Below the pieces are notes generated by a model. It ran no database searches and was not told where the DNA came from. It worked only from the letters and a program-made list of their open reading frames with translations. A stretch of 64,000 nucleotides of DNA from Sphingomonas arvum. GTDB lineage: Bacteria > Pseudomonadota > Alphaproteobacteria > Sphingomonadales > Sphingomonadaceae. The stretch covers positions 496,001-560,000 of the forward strand of contig NZ_JAPDOB010000002.1 of assembly GCF_026013565.1 (NCBI RefSeq), read 5' to 3'. Shown piece after piece: positions 48,217-58,455 of the stretch. The position numbers and the translations under genes were made by a program. How positions within the stretch are numbered: position 1 is the first letter of the stretch; every line of letters starts with the position of its first letter.

Positions 48217-48244
48217 AAGGGCCGCCCGTTGCGGGGCGGCCCTT
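48217..48244. terminator. Bidirectional rho-independent terminator between SIMPL and GlsB genes
   Basis: A 9-base-pair GC stem (GGGCCGCCC with GGGCGGCCC, loop GTTGCG) extended by two A-T pairs. Read on the minus strand it is followed by TTTTTCGTGTTTATTG, a good U-tract for the GlsB gene at 48271-48546. Read on the plus strand the tail is only CTTCG, so it works less well for the SIMPL gene. It lies exactly between the two convergent genes. Confidence 0.85.
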
Positions 48245-48270
48245 CGTATCAGCCCGTAGTGGCGCGGCGC

Positions 48271-48546
48271 TTAGCGCACGCGACCGCGACGGAGCAGGTT
48301 GACGATCGCCAGCAGGATGATCGCACCCAGCAGCGAGACCAGCAGGCTCGGCAGCGAGAAGTCGCCCTGCGTGATGCTGCCACCGATGCCAAACAGCGGC
48401 GGGAAAATCAGGCCACCGAGGATGGCGCCGACGATGCCCACCACCACGTTCAGCAGGATGCCCTGCTGCGCGTCGGTGCGCATCACGATGCTGGCCAGCC
48501 AGCCCAGAATACCGCCGACGATGATGATCAGAATCCAGGTAAGCAT
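48271..48546 (-). CDS. Second GlsB/YeaQ/YmgE family stress membrane protein
   Basis: A 91-residue protein from ATG 48546 with AGGAGGGAA just upstream. The sequence LTWILIIIVGGILGWLASIV, the middle GILLNVVVGIVGAILGGLIF and the C-terminal LLGAIILLAIVNLLRRGRVR are the three hydrophobic parts of the GlsB family. It is the second such protein within 1.2 kb, but the two are not closely similar, so it is not a recent duplication. A GGAAC-N17-CGTC element is visible upstream, compatible with a stress sigma factor promoter. Confidence 0.9.
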   Translation of the reverse strand: MLTWILIIIVGGILGWLASIVMRTDAQQGILLNVVVGIVGAILGGLIFPPLFGIGGSITQGDFSLPSLLVSLLGAIILLAIVNLLRRGRVR

Positions 48547-48601
48547 GCGTTCCCTCCTGTTTCGTGGCCGCGTTCGATGACGCGAGCCTTCCGGGCGACA
48601 A

Positions 48602-48627
48602 GACGCATGCTGCACACGTCTTGTTCC
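48602..48627 (-). promoter_or_regulatory. Candidate EcfG-type general stress promoter
   Basis: On the minus strand GGAAC is followed after 17 bases by CGTC, one mismatch from the alphaproteobacterial EcfG stress promoter consensus GGAAC-N16/17-CGTT. The -10 half ends about 55 bases upstream of the GlsB start codon. It is a plausible stress-response promoter given the gene's family, but a single-element match by eye is weak evidence. Confidence 0.4.
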
Positions 48628-48676
48628 GCTTCAGCAACAGCCGGGGCGGGGAACGGTTCCGTAACGATGCAGATGA

Positions 48677-48976
48677 TCAGTAGCGCTGCTGGCGCTCGTA
48701 GACCTGCCGGTAATGCTGGATTCGGGTGACCCGCAGGCCCGGCATGCCGCTGCGATCAACGGCCCGCTGCCAGCTGGCGAACTCCTCCAGGCTGAGGCCG
48801 TAGCGTTGGCAAACCTCGTCCACCGTCAGTAGGCCCCCGGCGACTGCGGCGACCACCTCGGCCTTGCGCCGGACCACCCAGCGGGTGGTCGTGGCGGGCG
48901 GAAGCTTGTCCACCGTCAGGGGCTCGCCCAGCGGGCCGATGACCTGATGCGGACGGAACTTCTGGTTTTCTAGCAT
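48677..48976 (-). CDS. sciP: SciP-like CtrA inhibitor (DUF1153)
   Basis: A 99-residue DNA-binding protein. The pattern HQVIGPLGEPLTVDKLPPAT, then TRWVVRRKAEVVAAVAGGLL and TVDEVCQRYGLSLEEFASWQ matches DUF1153 and Caulobacter SciP, a small helix-turn-helix protein that blocks CtrA-activated promoters at certain cell-cycle stages. In Caulobacter, SciP binds CtrA and DNA; this role is inferred here from homology. GAGGAAG precedes ATG 48976. No ctrA gene is in the window, but the GapR gene near the left end is another cell-cycle related alphaproteobacterial factor. Confidence 0.88.
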   Translation of the reverse strand: MLENQKFRPHQVIGPLGEPLTVDKLPPATTTRWVVRRKAEVVAAVAGGLLTVDEVCQRYGLSLEEFASWQRAVDRSGMPGLRVTRIQHYRQVYERQQRY

Positions 48977-49065
48977 CGCTTCCTCAAGCCCGGTGGTTGT
49001 GTTCTGCGGCCGGTTTAACGGCCAGCCATTGAAGGAAAGCTGAAATCGGCTGGTAAACGACCTGC

Positions 49066-49257
49066 TTACTCCTTCGATTTTTGCGCGGCCGGCGCCAGGC
49101 TGGCGAATGCCCCTTGCGCCGGGCGCTCGTCCCGACCCGCCAGGAAGCGGACCAGCGCCTCGCGGTCCGGCCCACCGGGCGCCGCTCGCAGCAGCAGGGC
49201 CGCTTCCGACCCGGTCAGCTCGGCAGATGTCTTCCGGTCCACCAGCAAATCGCTCAA
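49066..49257 (-). CDS. Possible small protein between sciP and mnmA
   Basis: A 63-residue frame starting at TTG 49257 with AGGAGGGGCAAGGG upstream, the best ribosome site in this interval. It reads as a helical, charged peptide (TSAELTGSEAALLLRAAPGG, EALVRFLAGRDERP) without signal or membrane segment. No family is recognised. The codon pattern fits the host, but the lack of an ATG and of known relatives leaves it uncertain. If it is not a gene, the 352-base interval between sciP and mnmA holds nothing else I can identify. Confidence 0.4.
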   Translation of the reverse strand: MSDLLVDRKTSAELTGSEAALLLRAAPGGPDREALVRFLAGRDERPAQGAFASLAPAAQKSKE

Positions 49258-49328
49258 CCCTTGCCCCTCCTGCTCGCCCCACCCGGCCTAGCCGAAAGGG
49301 GTGAACTTCGCGTAAAGAAGTATCGCTC

Positions 49329-50432
49329 ATGTCCATCCAGTTCGATCTTTCCCGCCCCGCCTCGGAGGCGCGCATCGTCGTTGCCATGTCCGGCGGCGTG
49401 GACAGCTCGGTGGTGGCGGCGCTGGCTGCCCGCACGGGGGCGGAGGTGATCGGGGTCACCTTGCAGCTCTATGACCATGGCGAGGCGGTGAAGCGCTCGG
49501 GCAGCTGCTGCGCCGGCCAGGACATCTACGACGCCGCGCAGGTGTGCGAGCGGCTCGGCATCCCCCATTACGTGCTCGACTATGAAAGTCGCTTTCGCAC
49601 CGGCGTGATCGACCGCTTCGCCGACGATTATGCGCGCGGCCGCACGCCCGTACCCTGCTCGCTCTGCAACCAGAGGGTGAAATTCACCGACCTCATCGAT
49701 TTCGCCCACGAGCTTGGCGCCGATTGTCTCGCAACGGGACATTACGTCCGCCGGGTAGTGAATGGGGGCCGCGCCGAGCTGCACAAGGGCGCCGATCCGC
49801 GCCGTGACCAGAGCTACTTCCTTTATGGCACCACCGCCACGCAGCTAGACTTCCTCCGCTTTCCGCTCGGCCACCTGCCCAAGGACGAGGTCCGCCGCCT
49901 TGCCGCCGAAGCCGGTCTCACCGTCGCCGCCAAGCCGGACAGCCAGGACATCTGCTTCGTGCCGGACGGCGACTATGCCGGGCTCGTCAAGCGGCTGCGG
50001 CCCGAGACCGCCACTCCGGGCGACATCGTCGACCTCGACGGTCAGGTCCTCGGGCGGCACCCCGGCGTCATCCACTTCACTGTCGGGCAGCGCCGGGGGA
50101 TCGAACTCGGCGGCCGGGCCGAGCCGCTCTACGTCGTCAGGATCGAGCCCGAGGCCCACCGGCTGGTGGTCGGTCCGCGCCACGCGTTGGCCGTCAGGGA
50201 AGCCACCATTGAGGACCGGAACTGGCTCGGCGAGGGCCAGCGGCAGGTCACCGTCAAGGTCCGCTCGCTGGCGCCCGCGGTGCCCGCCACTATCGAGGGC
50301 GACCGCATCCGGTTCGCCTCACCTGAATATGGCGTTGCACCCGGCCAGGCGGCGGTGGTCTACGACGGCGACCGGCTGCTTGGGGGCGGCTGGATCGCCG
50401 CGACAATGCCGGCCGAACTGGCCGCCGCGTAG
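49329..50432 (+). CDS. mnmA: tRNA-specific 2-thiouridylase
   Basis: A 367-residue enzyme that thiolates uridine 34 of tRNAs for Lys, Glu and Gln, one of which (tRNA-Glu UUC) is encoded in this window. The PP-loop is [11 protein letters not shown] (20-30) and the two catalytic cysteines are Cys113 ([11 protein letters not shown]) and Cys209 ([11 protein letters not shown]). The characteristic ATGHYVR and RDQSYFLYG are present. ATG 49329 is the start, although no strong ribosome site is visible. It is divergent from the sciP region. Confidence 0.95.
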   Translation: MSIQFDLSRPASEARIVVAMSGGVDSSVVAALAARTGAEVIGVTLQLYDHGEAVKRSGSCCAGQDIYDAAQVCERLGIPHYVLDYESRFRTGVIDRFADDYARGRTPVPCSLCNQRVKFTDLIDFAHELGADCLATGHYVRRVVNGGRAELHKGADPRRDQSYFLYGTTATQLDFLRFPLGHLPKDEVRRLAAEAGLTVAAKPDSQDICFVPDGDYAGLVKRLRPETATPGDIVDLDGQVLGRHPGVIHFTVGQRRGIELGGRAEPLYVVRIEPEAHRLVVGPRHALAVREATIEDRNWLGEGQRQVTVKVRSLAPAVPATIEGDRIRFASPEYGVAPGQAAVVYDGDRLLGGGWIAATMPAELAAA

Positions 50433-50436
50433 GCTG

Positions 50437-50880
50437 TCAGCCCCCGGCGCGGCGCTGCGGTGGGCCGAGGAACTTAGCACGAAAGGTGCTGCCCTTGTCG
50501 ATGTCGATCCACCAGCTCCCGATTGCTCCGCGGCGGGCAGTGGCCGTGCCGCCGATCTTCGGCTCCCGTTCGCGGCCCTCGATGAACAACTGCCAGCGAT
50601 CACCATTCTCGAGGGCGATGACGTAGCTGTCGACACCCAGCCCGCGCACCGCGCTGATGGTCCCGACCCGGGCCTGCGGCCCCAGGGACCGGGCATCCAG
50701 CGCACCGGTCTGCGCCGCCTGCTGCAAGGGCACCATCGCTCGGTCGAAGCAGGCCAGCCGCTCGGCCGCGTCCGTCACCTTGGTGCAGGCGAGCGCCGCC
50801 TGCAGCCGGGTGTCCAGCTCCCTGGCGCCAGCCGGCGCGGCCAGCATCGCCGCCACCGCCACTCCTACCTTCCATTGCAT
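50437..50880 (-). CDS. Exported hypothetical protein with paired cysteines
   Basis: A 147-residue protein with a signal peptide (MQWKVGVAVAAMLAAPAGAR). The mature part starts with LDTRLQAALACTKVTDAAER and LACFDRAM, a short helical motif with Cys32 and Cys44 like those found at the start of several secreted or type VI-associated proteins. The rest is a beta-rich section (DSYVIALENGDRWQLFIEGR). GGGGGAGG lies before ATG 50880. Function unknown; its stop is 4 bases from the convergent mnmA stop. Confidence 0.7.
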   Translation of the reverse strand: MQWKVGVAVAAMLAAPAGARELDTRLQAALACTKVTDAAERLACFDRAMVPLQQAAQTGALDARSLGPQARVGTISAVRGLGVDSYVIALENGDRWQLFIEGREREPKIGGTATARRGAIGSWWIDIDKGSTFRAKFLGPPQRRAGG

Positions 50881-50944
50881 CGTCGACCTCCCCCGTTCGT
50901 TCCTGTTCAAGCATTGCACTGCCGATGAAAGGGGAAAAGGGCTT

Positions 50945-51433
50945 ATGAGCGCGGCCGTGTCGACCGGCTCCCACGCGCGCGCTCCCCAGAGCGCGGGCGT
51001 CCTGTTGTTCAGGAGCGGCCCGCCCATCGCCGTCTTGCTGGTCAAGCCCGGCGGCCCCTTCTGGCGCGGCAAGGACGCGGGCGCCTGGATGATCCCCAAG
51101 GGCATGATCGAGCCTGGCGAGAGCCCGGTGGAGGCTGCCCTGCGCGAATTCGCGGAGGAGACCGGGCTTCAGCTGACCGCGGTGCCGTTCCCGCTGTGCG
51201 TGGTGCGGCAATCCGGAGGCAAGATCGTTGCTGCCTTCGCGGTGGAAGGCGAGTTCGACCCTGCGACGCTCACCAGCATCGATTTCGAACTCGAATGGCC
51301 GCCCCGCAGTGGCCAGCTCCAGCGGTTTCCGGAAGTCGCCGAAGCCCGCTGGTTCACGCTTCCCGAGGCCCGCGCCGCCATGCTCGCCAGCCAGCGGCCG
51401 CTGCTCGACGCCCTGGAAGCGCGGCTGGCCTAG
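50945..51433 (+). CDS. NUDIX hydrolase
   Basis: A 162-residue NUDIX protein. The Nudix box reads GMIEPGESPVEAALREFAEE followed by TGL, satisfying GX5EX7REUXEEXGU. The N-terminal SAGVLLFRSGPPIAVLLVKP and WMIPKG are typical of diadenosine or nucleoside polyphosphate pyrophosphatases. The substrate is not defined. ATG 50945 lies after AAGGG at 5 bases. It shares its CTAG stop with the convergent phzF gene. Confidence 0.88.
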   Translation: MSAAVSTGSHARAPQSAGVLLFRSGPPIAVLLVKPGGPFWRGKDAGAWMIPKGMIEPGESPVEAALREFAEETGLQLTAVPFPLCVVRQSGGKIVAAFAVEGEFDPATLTSIDFELEWPPRSGQLQRFPEVAEARWFTLPEARAAMLASQRPLLDALEARLA

Positions 51434-52206
51434 AGCTGGAAGCTGCCCTCGATCACCGTCCAGCACCGGCCCGACAACAGCACCCGGTCGCCGGCCAGCT
51501 CGCACTCCAGCTCGCCGCTGCGCGGCCCCACCTGCGCGGCCGAGAAGCGGGTTCGCCCCAGCCGCTCGGCCCACAGCGGCACCAGCGCCGCATGGGCGGA
51601 GCCGGTGACCGGGTCCTCGTCGATCCCGTGATAGGCGGCGAACACTCGGCTGGCGACGTCCGCCGCCTCGCCGCAAGCCGTTACCATGACTAGCGAGTCG
51701 ATCCGGCGCAGTGCCGTGAAATCCGGCCGGACGGCCCTCACCGCCGCTTCGTCCGCCAGGGGGACGATCACCGCCCCGTTGCCGCCGCTGCCCCGATGCA
51801 CCTGACCCTCGACGCCGAGCGCCGCCAGCGCGTCCGGCGCCTCGGCCACCTCGATCCGCGAGGCCGGCAGGCTCAGCCGCAGCAGCTCGCCGTTCCGCTC
51901 GACGCTCAGGATGCCTGAGCGGGTACGGAAACGGACCGCCGCTCCGGTCAGCAGGATGTGCCCGGCCGCCAGCGTCGCATGGCCGCACATGTCGACCTCG
52001 GTCGTCGGCGTGAACCAGCGCAGGTGATAGTCGGCCTCGCCGCCCTCCAGAGGAACGGTGAACGCCGTCTCGCTGAGGTTGTTCTCCGCTGCGATGGCCT
52101 GCAGCTGCGCGTCGGGCAGCCAGCGCTCCAGTGGCATCACGGCCGCCGGATTGCCGGTCAGCGGGGCAGGCGCGAAGGCGTCCACCTGGAAGAAGGGCAG
52201 GTTCAT
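51430..52206 (-). CDS. PhzF family isomerase
   Basis: A 258-residue protein of the PhzF/phenazine biosynthesis-like isomerase family. It begins FQVDAFAPAPLTGNPAAVMP, with an early NNLSETAF motif containing Glu that is expected to be catalytic, then FTPTTEVDMCGHATLAAGHI, and ends with DEDPVTGSAHAALVPLW. No other phenazine gene is nearby, so this is likely one of the many PhzF-like enzymes of unknown substrate. It overlaps the CDF transporter gene by 4 bases. Confidence 0.9.
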   Translation of the reverse strand: MNLPFFQVDAFAPAPLTGNPAAVMPLERWLPDAQLQAIAAENNLSETAFTVPLEGGEADYHLRWFTPTTEVDMCGHATLAAGHILLTGAAVRFRTRSGILSVERNGELLRLSLPASRIEVAEAPDALAALGVEGQVHRGSGGNGAVIVPLADEAAVRAVRPDFTALRRIDSLVMVTACGEAADVASRVFAAYHGIDEDPVTGSAHAALVPLWAERLGRTRFSAAQVGPRSGELECELAGDRVLLSGRCWTVIEGSFQL

Positions 52207-53129
52207 CGGCGCTCCGTCAATTCGTGGGGCAGCATGCCCTCCCGGTCGATATGACCCTCGGGATCAAGGTGGATCAGCAGCTCGGTGCCTGGAAAGCGGG
52301 CCTGCAGCTTTTCTTCGATCGGGTCCAGCCGATCATGCGCCTCGCGTACCGTCCAATCCTCGGGCACCCAGACGTGGAACTGCACGAAGTCGTGGGCGCC
52401 GGATGTGCGGGTGCGGACATCATGGATTCCGTTCAGCTCGGGATAGTCCGCACAGGCAGCCAGGAAGGCGGTACGCTTCTCTTCGGGCCACTCGGCGTCC
52501 ATCAGCTGGTCGACGCTGTCTCCGGCCGCGCGCCACGCACCCCACAACAGCCAGGCCGCGATCGCCAGCCCGAATACCGCGTCCGCGCCGCGGATGCTGA
52601 GCCATTGGTCGAGCACGAGCGCGACGATCACCGCACCGTTCAGGAACAGGTCCGACCTGTAATGGAGATTGTCGGTCCGGATCGCGACCGACCCGGTGCG
52701 CGCGATCACCCGCCGCTGGTAGGTCAGCAACAACAGCGTGGCGGCGATGGCGGCAACCGACACGCCGACGCCCAGCTCGGCATTGGCGGTCTCCGCGCCG
52801 TTCAGCAACCGGTCGGCCGCGCGCCAGCCGATCCCGACCGCACTGATCGAGATCAGCACCACCTGCGCCAGCGCGACCAGCGCTTCCGCCTTGCCGTGAC
52901 CGAAGCGGTGATCCTGGTCGGCCGGAATGGCAGCAATGCGCACGCCCGCCAAGGTCACCAGGCTGGCGATCAGGTCCAGGGCGGTGTCGGCCAGGCTGCC
53001 GAGCATGGCGGTGGAGTCGGTGGTGATCGCCGCCCATACCTTGGCGCCGAGCAGCAGCGTCGCCATCCCGACGCTGGCCAGCGCGGCCAACGTCGACAGG
53101 CGCGCGCGCTCTGGGCCTGTGACCCTCAC
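52203..53129 (-). CDS. Cation diffusion facilitator family transporter
   Basis: A 308-residue CDF metal exporter with six predicted transmembrane helices and a cytoplasmic C-terminal domain. The metal site of helix II is [14 protein letters not shown] (Asp pairs) and helix V has [20 protein letters not shown]; the C-terminal [20 protein letters not shown] is the regulatory domain with histidines. The metal is probably Zn, Fe, Mn or Co, not told by sequence. ATGA-type overlaps of 4 bases tie it to pdxH upstream and phzF downstream. Confidence 0.93.
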   Translation of the reverse strand: MRVTGPERARLSTLAALASVGMATLLLGAKVWAAITTDSTAMLGSLADTALDLIASLVTLAGVRIAAIPADQDHRFGHGKAEALVALAQVVLISISAVGIGWRAADRLLNGAETANAELGVGVSVAAIAATLLLLTYQRRVIARTGSVAIRTDNLHYRSDLFLNGAVIVALVLDQWLSIRGADAVFGLAIAAWLLWGAWRAAGDSVDQLMDAEWPEEKRTAFLAACADYPELNGIHDVRTRTSGAHDFVQFHVWVPEDWTVREAHDRLDPIEEKLQARFPGTELLIHLDPEGHIDREGMLPHELTERR

Positions 53130-53707
53130 GGGTAGAGAAGCCCTTCGCTCCAGCCACCGTGCGGCTGGCGGGTGAACAGCCGTCGGTGGTGCAGCCGGAA
53201 CTCTCGGTCCTCCCAGAACTCGATCCGCTCGGGCACCAGCCGGAACCCGGACCAGTGCGGCGGCCGCGGCACATCGTCGTCGCCGAACCGCGCAGTGGCT
53301 TCCTCGATCCGCCCAAGGAACGTCTCGCGCGCATCCAGCGGGCGCGACTGGTCGCTGGCCCAGGCGCCGATCCGGCTGTCGCGCGAGCGGCTAGCGAAAT
53401 ACGCGTCGGCATCCGCCGTGCTGACCGACTGCAGCACGCCCTCGGCCCGGACCTGCTTGCGCAAGCTCTTCCAGTGGATGCACAGCGCCGCGGCCTGATT
53501 GGCCGCGATTTCCTGGCCCTTGCGGCTTTGGAGGTTGGTGAAGAAGCCGAAGCCTTCAGGCCCATGCAGCCGCATCAGCACGATGCGCACCGATGGCCGC
53601 CCATCCGGGGTCGACGTCGCCAGCGCCATCGCATCCGGGTCGTTCGGCTCGCTCCGCTGCGCCTCGGCGAACCATTCCTCGAACAGGGCAAAGGGATCGT
53701 CGGTCAT
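53126..53707 (-). CDS. pdxH: Pyridoxamine 5'-phosphate oxidase
   Basis: A 193-residue FMN enzyme oxidising pyridoxine or pyridoxamine phosphate to pyridoxal phosphate. The sequence contains DPNAMALATS-like [40 protein letters not shown] and [20 protein letters not shown], which are the usual FMN and substrate sites. It is somewhat short at the N-terminus relative to E. coli PdxH. It leads a three-gene operon with CDF and phzF, with 4-base overlaps. It is divergent from dnaJ-like gene by about 90 bases. Confidence 0.94.
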   Translation of the reverse strand: MTDDPFALFEEWFAEAQRSEPNDPDAMALATSTPDGRPSVRIVLMRLHGPEGFGFFTNLQSRKGQEIAANQAAALCIHWKSLRKQVRAEGVLQSVSTADADAYFASRSRDSRIGAWASDQSRPLDARETFLGRIEEATARFGDDDVPRPPHWSGFRLVPERIEFWEDREFRLHHRRLFTRQPHGGWSEGLLYP

Positions 53708-53797
53708 CCGCGGGCCTCTAGGCCGCGGTGCCCTTGGCAGGCAAGCAAGGCGAACTACCTAGCGCTCAAGTTCATTTTACGCCTAAGACGCGCAGCC

Positions 53798-54748
53798 ATG
53801 GATCTTTATGCACGGCTTGGGGTCAAGCGGGGGGCGAGCGAGGCCGAGATCAAGAAGGCGTATCGCAGCCTCGCCAAGCAGCTTCACCCCGACGCCAACA
53901 AGGACAACCCGAAGGCCGCCGAGCGCTTCAGCCAGGTGACGGCGGCCTATGACCTCCTGTCTGACAAGGACAAGCGCGCCCGCTACGATCGCGGCGAGAT
54001 CGACGAGGAGGGCAATCCCAAGATGCCGTTCGGCGGCGGCTTCGGCGGTGGCCGGGCGACCGGTGGGCGCGGCGCGGCGGACGGCTTCCCCGGCGGGTTC
54101 CCGGGAGCTGAAGCCGAGAACGTCGACCTGTCCGACCTGTTCGAAGGCATCTTCGGCCGCTCCGGCGGGCCCGGCACTCGCCAGGGCAATGGCGGCTTTG
54201 GCGGTTTTGGCCGCCGCGCCCCACCGCAGAAGGGTGCCGACGTCGCCTACCGCCTGACCGTCCCGTTCACGGACGCCGCCACCCTGACGCCGCAACGTAT
54301 CACCCTGCGCGACGGCAAGGCGATCGACCTCAAGCTCCCCGCTGGCCTGGAGGACGGAACCAAGATCCGCCTCGCCGGGCGCGGCGAAGAGGGGCCGGGC
54401 GGCCGCGGCGACGCGATCATCACCCTGACGCTCGAGCCGCATCGGTCTTTCACCCGCGACGGCGACGCCATCCGCCTGACCCTGCCCGTCACTCTCAAGG
54501 AGGCGGTGCTGGGCGCCAAGGTGAAGGTGCCGACGCCCGACGGCCCCGTTATGCTGACCGTCCCCAAGGGCTCCACCTCCGGCAAGGTGCTGCGCATCAA
54601 GGGCCGCGGCTTCCCGGGCAAGAAGGGCGAGCGCGGCGACCAGCTCGTGACCTTGAGCGTCGACCTGCCGTCCGGCGATGCCGCGCTGGAGCGTTTCGTC
54701 GCCGACTGGACGGGCGGCGGCAATCCGCGCGCCCACCTCGGCGTCTGA
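53798..54748 (+). CDS. DnaJ-like co-chaperone of type B (CbpA-like)
   Basis: A 316-residue J-domain protein. Residues 1-70 are the J-domain with HPD at 30-32; then a glycine-rich linker ([14 protein letters not shown]) and two C-terminal substrate-binding domains, including [20 protein letters not shown] and [20 protein letters not shown]. There is no CxxCxGxG zinc finger, so it is a CbpA-type co-chaperone of DnaK rather than DnaJ itself. Start ATG 53798 yields [12 protein letters not shown]. It is followed after 9 bases by the BrkB gene. Confidence 0.9.
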   Translation: MDLYARLGVKRGASEAEIKKAYRSLAKQLHPDANKDNPKAAERFSQVTAAYDLLSDKDKRARYDRGEIDEEGNPKMPFGGGFGGGRATGGRGAADGFPGGFPGAEAENVDLSDLFEGIFGRSGGPGTRQGNGGFGGFGRRAPPQKGADVAYRLTVPFTDAATLTPQRITLRDGKAIDLKLPAGLEDGTKIRLAGRGEEGPGGRGDAIITLTLEPHRSFTRDGDAIRLTLPVTLKEAVLGAKVKVPTPDGPVMLTVPKGSTSGKVLRIKGRGFPGKKGERGDQLVTLSVDLPSGDAALERFVADWTGGGNPRAHLGV

Positions 54749-54757
54749 CGCCGGCGG

Positions 54758-55798
54758 GTGCGCGACCTTTCCCCTGAATCGCCGGAAGCCCGGCGCAAGC
54801 GCCTGGCCGAACTCAAGGCTCGTTTCGGCGAGCGCGTGGTCAACCGGCTTCGCCCCGGCACCCGGCCGTTCGAGATCATCAAGCGAGTCGCCGTCGGCGT
54901 CTACAACGATGGGTTTATTCACGCCGGCAACCTCGCCTACCTCTCGCTCCTCGCAATGTTCCCGTTCTTCATCGTCGCCGCGGCCGTGTTCCAGCTGTTC
55001 GGCCAGGGTGCCAGCGGGGAGCAGGCGGCGAACGCCGTTCTCGCCCAAATCCCCTCCGACGTCGCTTCCGTACTGCGCGACCCGGTCCACGAAGTGCTGA
55101 CCGCCCGCACCGGCCCGCTGCTGTGGTTCGGTGCGATCGTCGGCCTATGGACCGCCACAAGTTTCATCGAGACCATTCGCGACATCCTGCGCCGGGCCTA
55201 TGGCGTTAAGTTCAACGCCCCTTTCTGGGAATATCGGCTGATCTCGATCGGCTTCATCCTCGGCGCCGTGATCCTCCTGATGACCGCGCTTGCCGCATCG
55301 GTGGCGATGAGTTCGATCGAGTCCCTCATCTTTCACCTGTTTCCCCACTTCGAGTCCGTCGCCTCGACCATCCGGCTCGCCCGGCTCGTACCGGCGCTTG
55401 CCCTTTACGGCACCATCTACGCCATCTTCGTCGTCCTTACCCCGTCGCGCTACCGCCGGGTGGAATGCCGCAAATGGCCGGGCGCCTTGCTGGTGACCTT
55501 GTGGTGGCTGGGCACGGCCGCGCTTCTGCCCGAGGCGATCGGCCTCGCCGGTGGCTACGACCTCACTTACGGCAGCCTTGCGGGAGTGATGATCGCGCTG
55601 CTGTTCTTCTTCGTGATCGGCCTTGGCGTTGTGATGGGCGCGGAGCTCAATGCGGCACTGGCCGAAAGCGAACCCGTCGCGCTAAAGGGCGAGCATTATT
55701 CCGGTCCTCACGCCCATGAACTGGAGGTGGAGGAGCCGGACGCGGGACCCGAGCCACTCGAAGCGCTCAAGAACAAGGGGGAACAGCTGACACCATGA
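54758..55798 (+). CDS. YihY/BrkB family membrane protein
   Basis: A 346-residue protein with six predicted transmembrane helices of the YihY/virulence factor BrkB family. It contains NDGFIHAGNLAYLSLLAMFP, the GALLVTLWWLGTAALLPEAI segment and the final helices LAGVMIALLFFFVIGLGVVM. Function is unknown; the RNase BN name once used for this family is not supported. GTG 54758 follows dnaJ closely. The C-terminus is acidic (ELEVEEPDAGPEPLE). Its stop overlaps the fabI start by 4 bases (ATGA). Confidence 0.9.
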   Translation: MRDLSPESPEARRKRLAELKARFGERVVNRLRPGTRPFEIIKRVAVGVYNDGFIHAGNLAYLSLLAMFPFFIVAAAVFQLFGQGASGEQAANAVLAQIPSDVASVLRDPVHEVLTARTGPLLWFGAIVGLWTATSFIETIRDILRRAYGVKFNAPFWEYRLISIGFILGAVILLMTALAASVAMSSIESLIFHLFPHFESVASTIRLARLVPALALYGTIYAIFVVLTPSRYRRVECRKWPGALLVTLWWLGTAALLPEAIGLAGGYDLTYGSLAGVMIALLFFFVIGLGVVMGAELNAALAESEPVALKGEHYSGPHAHELEVEEPDAGPEPLEALKNKGEQLTP

Positions 55799-56598
55799 CG
55801 GGGCTGATGCAGGGCAAGCGCGGGCTGATCATGGGCCTGGCCAACGATCGTTCGCTGGCGTGGGGCATTGCCCAACGCCTGCACGAGCAGGGCGCCGAGA
55901 TGGCCTTCTCCTACCAGGGTGAGGCGCTGGAACGCCGCGTGCGCCCGCTGGCCGAACAGGTCGGGTCAGACTTCCTGGTCGACTGCGACGTTGGCGACAT
56001 GGCCGCGCTCGACCGCACCTTCGCCCAGATCGAAGAACGCTGGGGCACCATCGACTTCCTGGTCCATGCCATCGGCTTTTCCGACAAAAACGAGCTGCGC
56101 GGCCGGTTCGTCGATACCAGCCTCGACAACTTCCTGCTGACCATGAACATCTCGGTTTACAGCTTCGTCGCCGTCGCCCAGCGCGCCGCCAGGCTGATGC
56201 CGAACGGCGGCAGCTTGCTGACCTTGACCTATTATGGCGCGGAGAAGGTCATCCCGCACTACAATGTCATGGGCGTCGCGAAGGCCGGGCTGGAGACCGC
56301 GACCAAATATCTCGCCGCCGACCTCGGCCGCGACAACATCCGCGTCAACGCCATCTCCGCCGGCCCAATCAAGACCCTCGCCGCCAGCGGCATCGGCGAC
56401 TTCCGCTACATTCTGAAGTGGAACGAGTATAATTCGCCGCTCAAGCGCAACGTCACCATCGAGGATGTCGGCGGGGCCGGACTGTACCTGCTCTCCGACC
56501 TGGCAAGCGGCGTCACGGGCGAGATCCACCACGTCGACGCCGGCTACAATGTGGTCGGCATGAAGGCTGAGGACGCGCCCGATATCGCCACGGTGTAG
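55795..56598 (+). CDS. fabI: Enoyl-[acyl-carrier-protein] reductase
   Basis: A 267-residue NADH-dependent enoyl-ACP reductase, the last step of each fatty acid elongation cycle. It has the FabI dinucleotide loop GLANDRSLAWGIA (14-26) and the active-site residues Tyr146/Tyr147, Tyr156 and Lys163 in the same numbering as E. coli FabI. The C-terminal GADSGVTGEIHHVDAGYN-like sequence SGVTGEIHHVDAGYNVVGM is also conserved. It is the target of triclosan in other bacteria. It is translationally coupled to the BrkB gene. Confidence 0.96.
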   Translation: MTGLMQGKRGLIMGLANDRSLAWGIAQRLHEQGAEMAFSYQGEALERRVRPLAEQVGSDFLVDCDVGDMAALDRTFAQIEERWGTIDFLVHAIGFSDKNELRGRFVDTSLDNFLLTMNISVYSFVAVAQRAARLMPNGGSLLTLTYYGAEKVIPHYNVMGVAKAGLETATKYLAADLGRDNIRVNAISAGPIKTLAASGIGDFRYILKWNEYNSPLKRNVTIEDVGGAGLYLLSDLASGVTGEIHHVDAGYNVVGMKAEDAPDIATV

Positions 56599-56730
56599 CC
56601 GTCCAGCACGGCCGAGCCAAAATCATTAACGGCCGTTAAGATTTGCTTGTGGCCCCCAGGGCCCAGGAGTAGCCTCGCCGAGTCAAAGCAGCGTTCTTCC
56701 CGCCTGTGGGCCAAGCTTGGGGCATCAGCG

Positions 56731-57138
56731 ATGACCAGTTCTCCTGTTCTTACCGCGGCTGTCGCGCTTGCCACCTTGCTCCTGCCAGCGGTCGCAACGG
56801 CCGCCCCGCCGCGGCAGCGCGTCGACACGATCGTTCAAGGACGGCGCTCGTCCACGCTGCTCAGAAGTCAGGTCGGCTATGCCGACCTAGACCTCACCCG
56901 CAAGAAAGGTGAAAAACAGCTGATCCACCGGGTCAGCAACGCCATCAGCCGGGCCTGCCCGTCCGACAGCGTCATTGAAAAGCACCAGTGCCGCAACGAG
57001 GCGTGGATCAAGGTCCGGCCGCAGATCAAGCAGGCCCTCTACAATGCGCGCAACATGGACGGCTTCGTCGAGACGGTCAGCATGGTGATCGTCGTGCCGG
57101 CTGGCGAGACAGCGGCGCTCGCGGCTCAGCGCCGCTGA
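56731..57138 (+). CDS. UrcA family exported protein
   Basis: A 135-residue protein with a signal peptide (about 25 residues, ending AVATA). The mature part has the UrcA pattern: VGYADLDLTRKKGEKQLIHR and VSNAISRACPSDSVIEKHQC, with two cysteines (in RACP and HQCRN) likely forming a disulfide, followed by an amphipathic helix. The family is typical of sphingomonads and its function is unknown. It starts at ATG 56731; the longer upstream frame has no supporting signal. It is convergent with purA, 6 bases apart. Confidence 0.8.
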   Translation: MTSSPVLTAAVALATLLLPAVATAAPPRQRVDTIVQGRRSSTLLRSQVGYADLDLTRKKGEKQLIHRVSNAISRACPSDSVIEKHQCRNEAWIKVRPQIKQALYNARNMDGFVETVSMVIVVPAGETAALAAQRR

Positions 57139-57144
57139 GCCGCG

Positions 57145-58452
<1,308 letters not shown>

Positions 58453-58455
58453 TCA

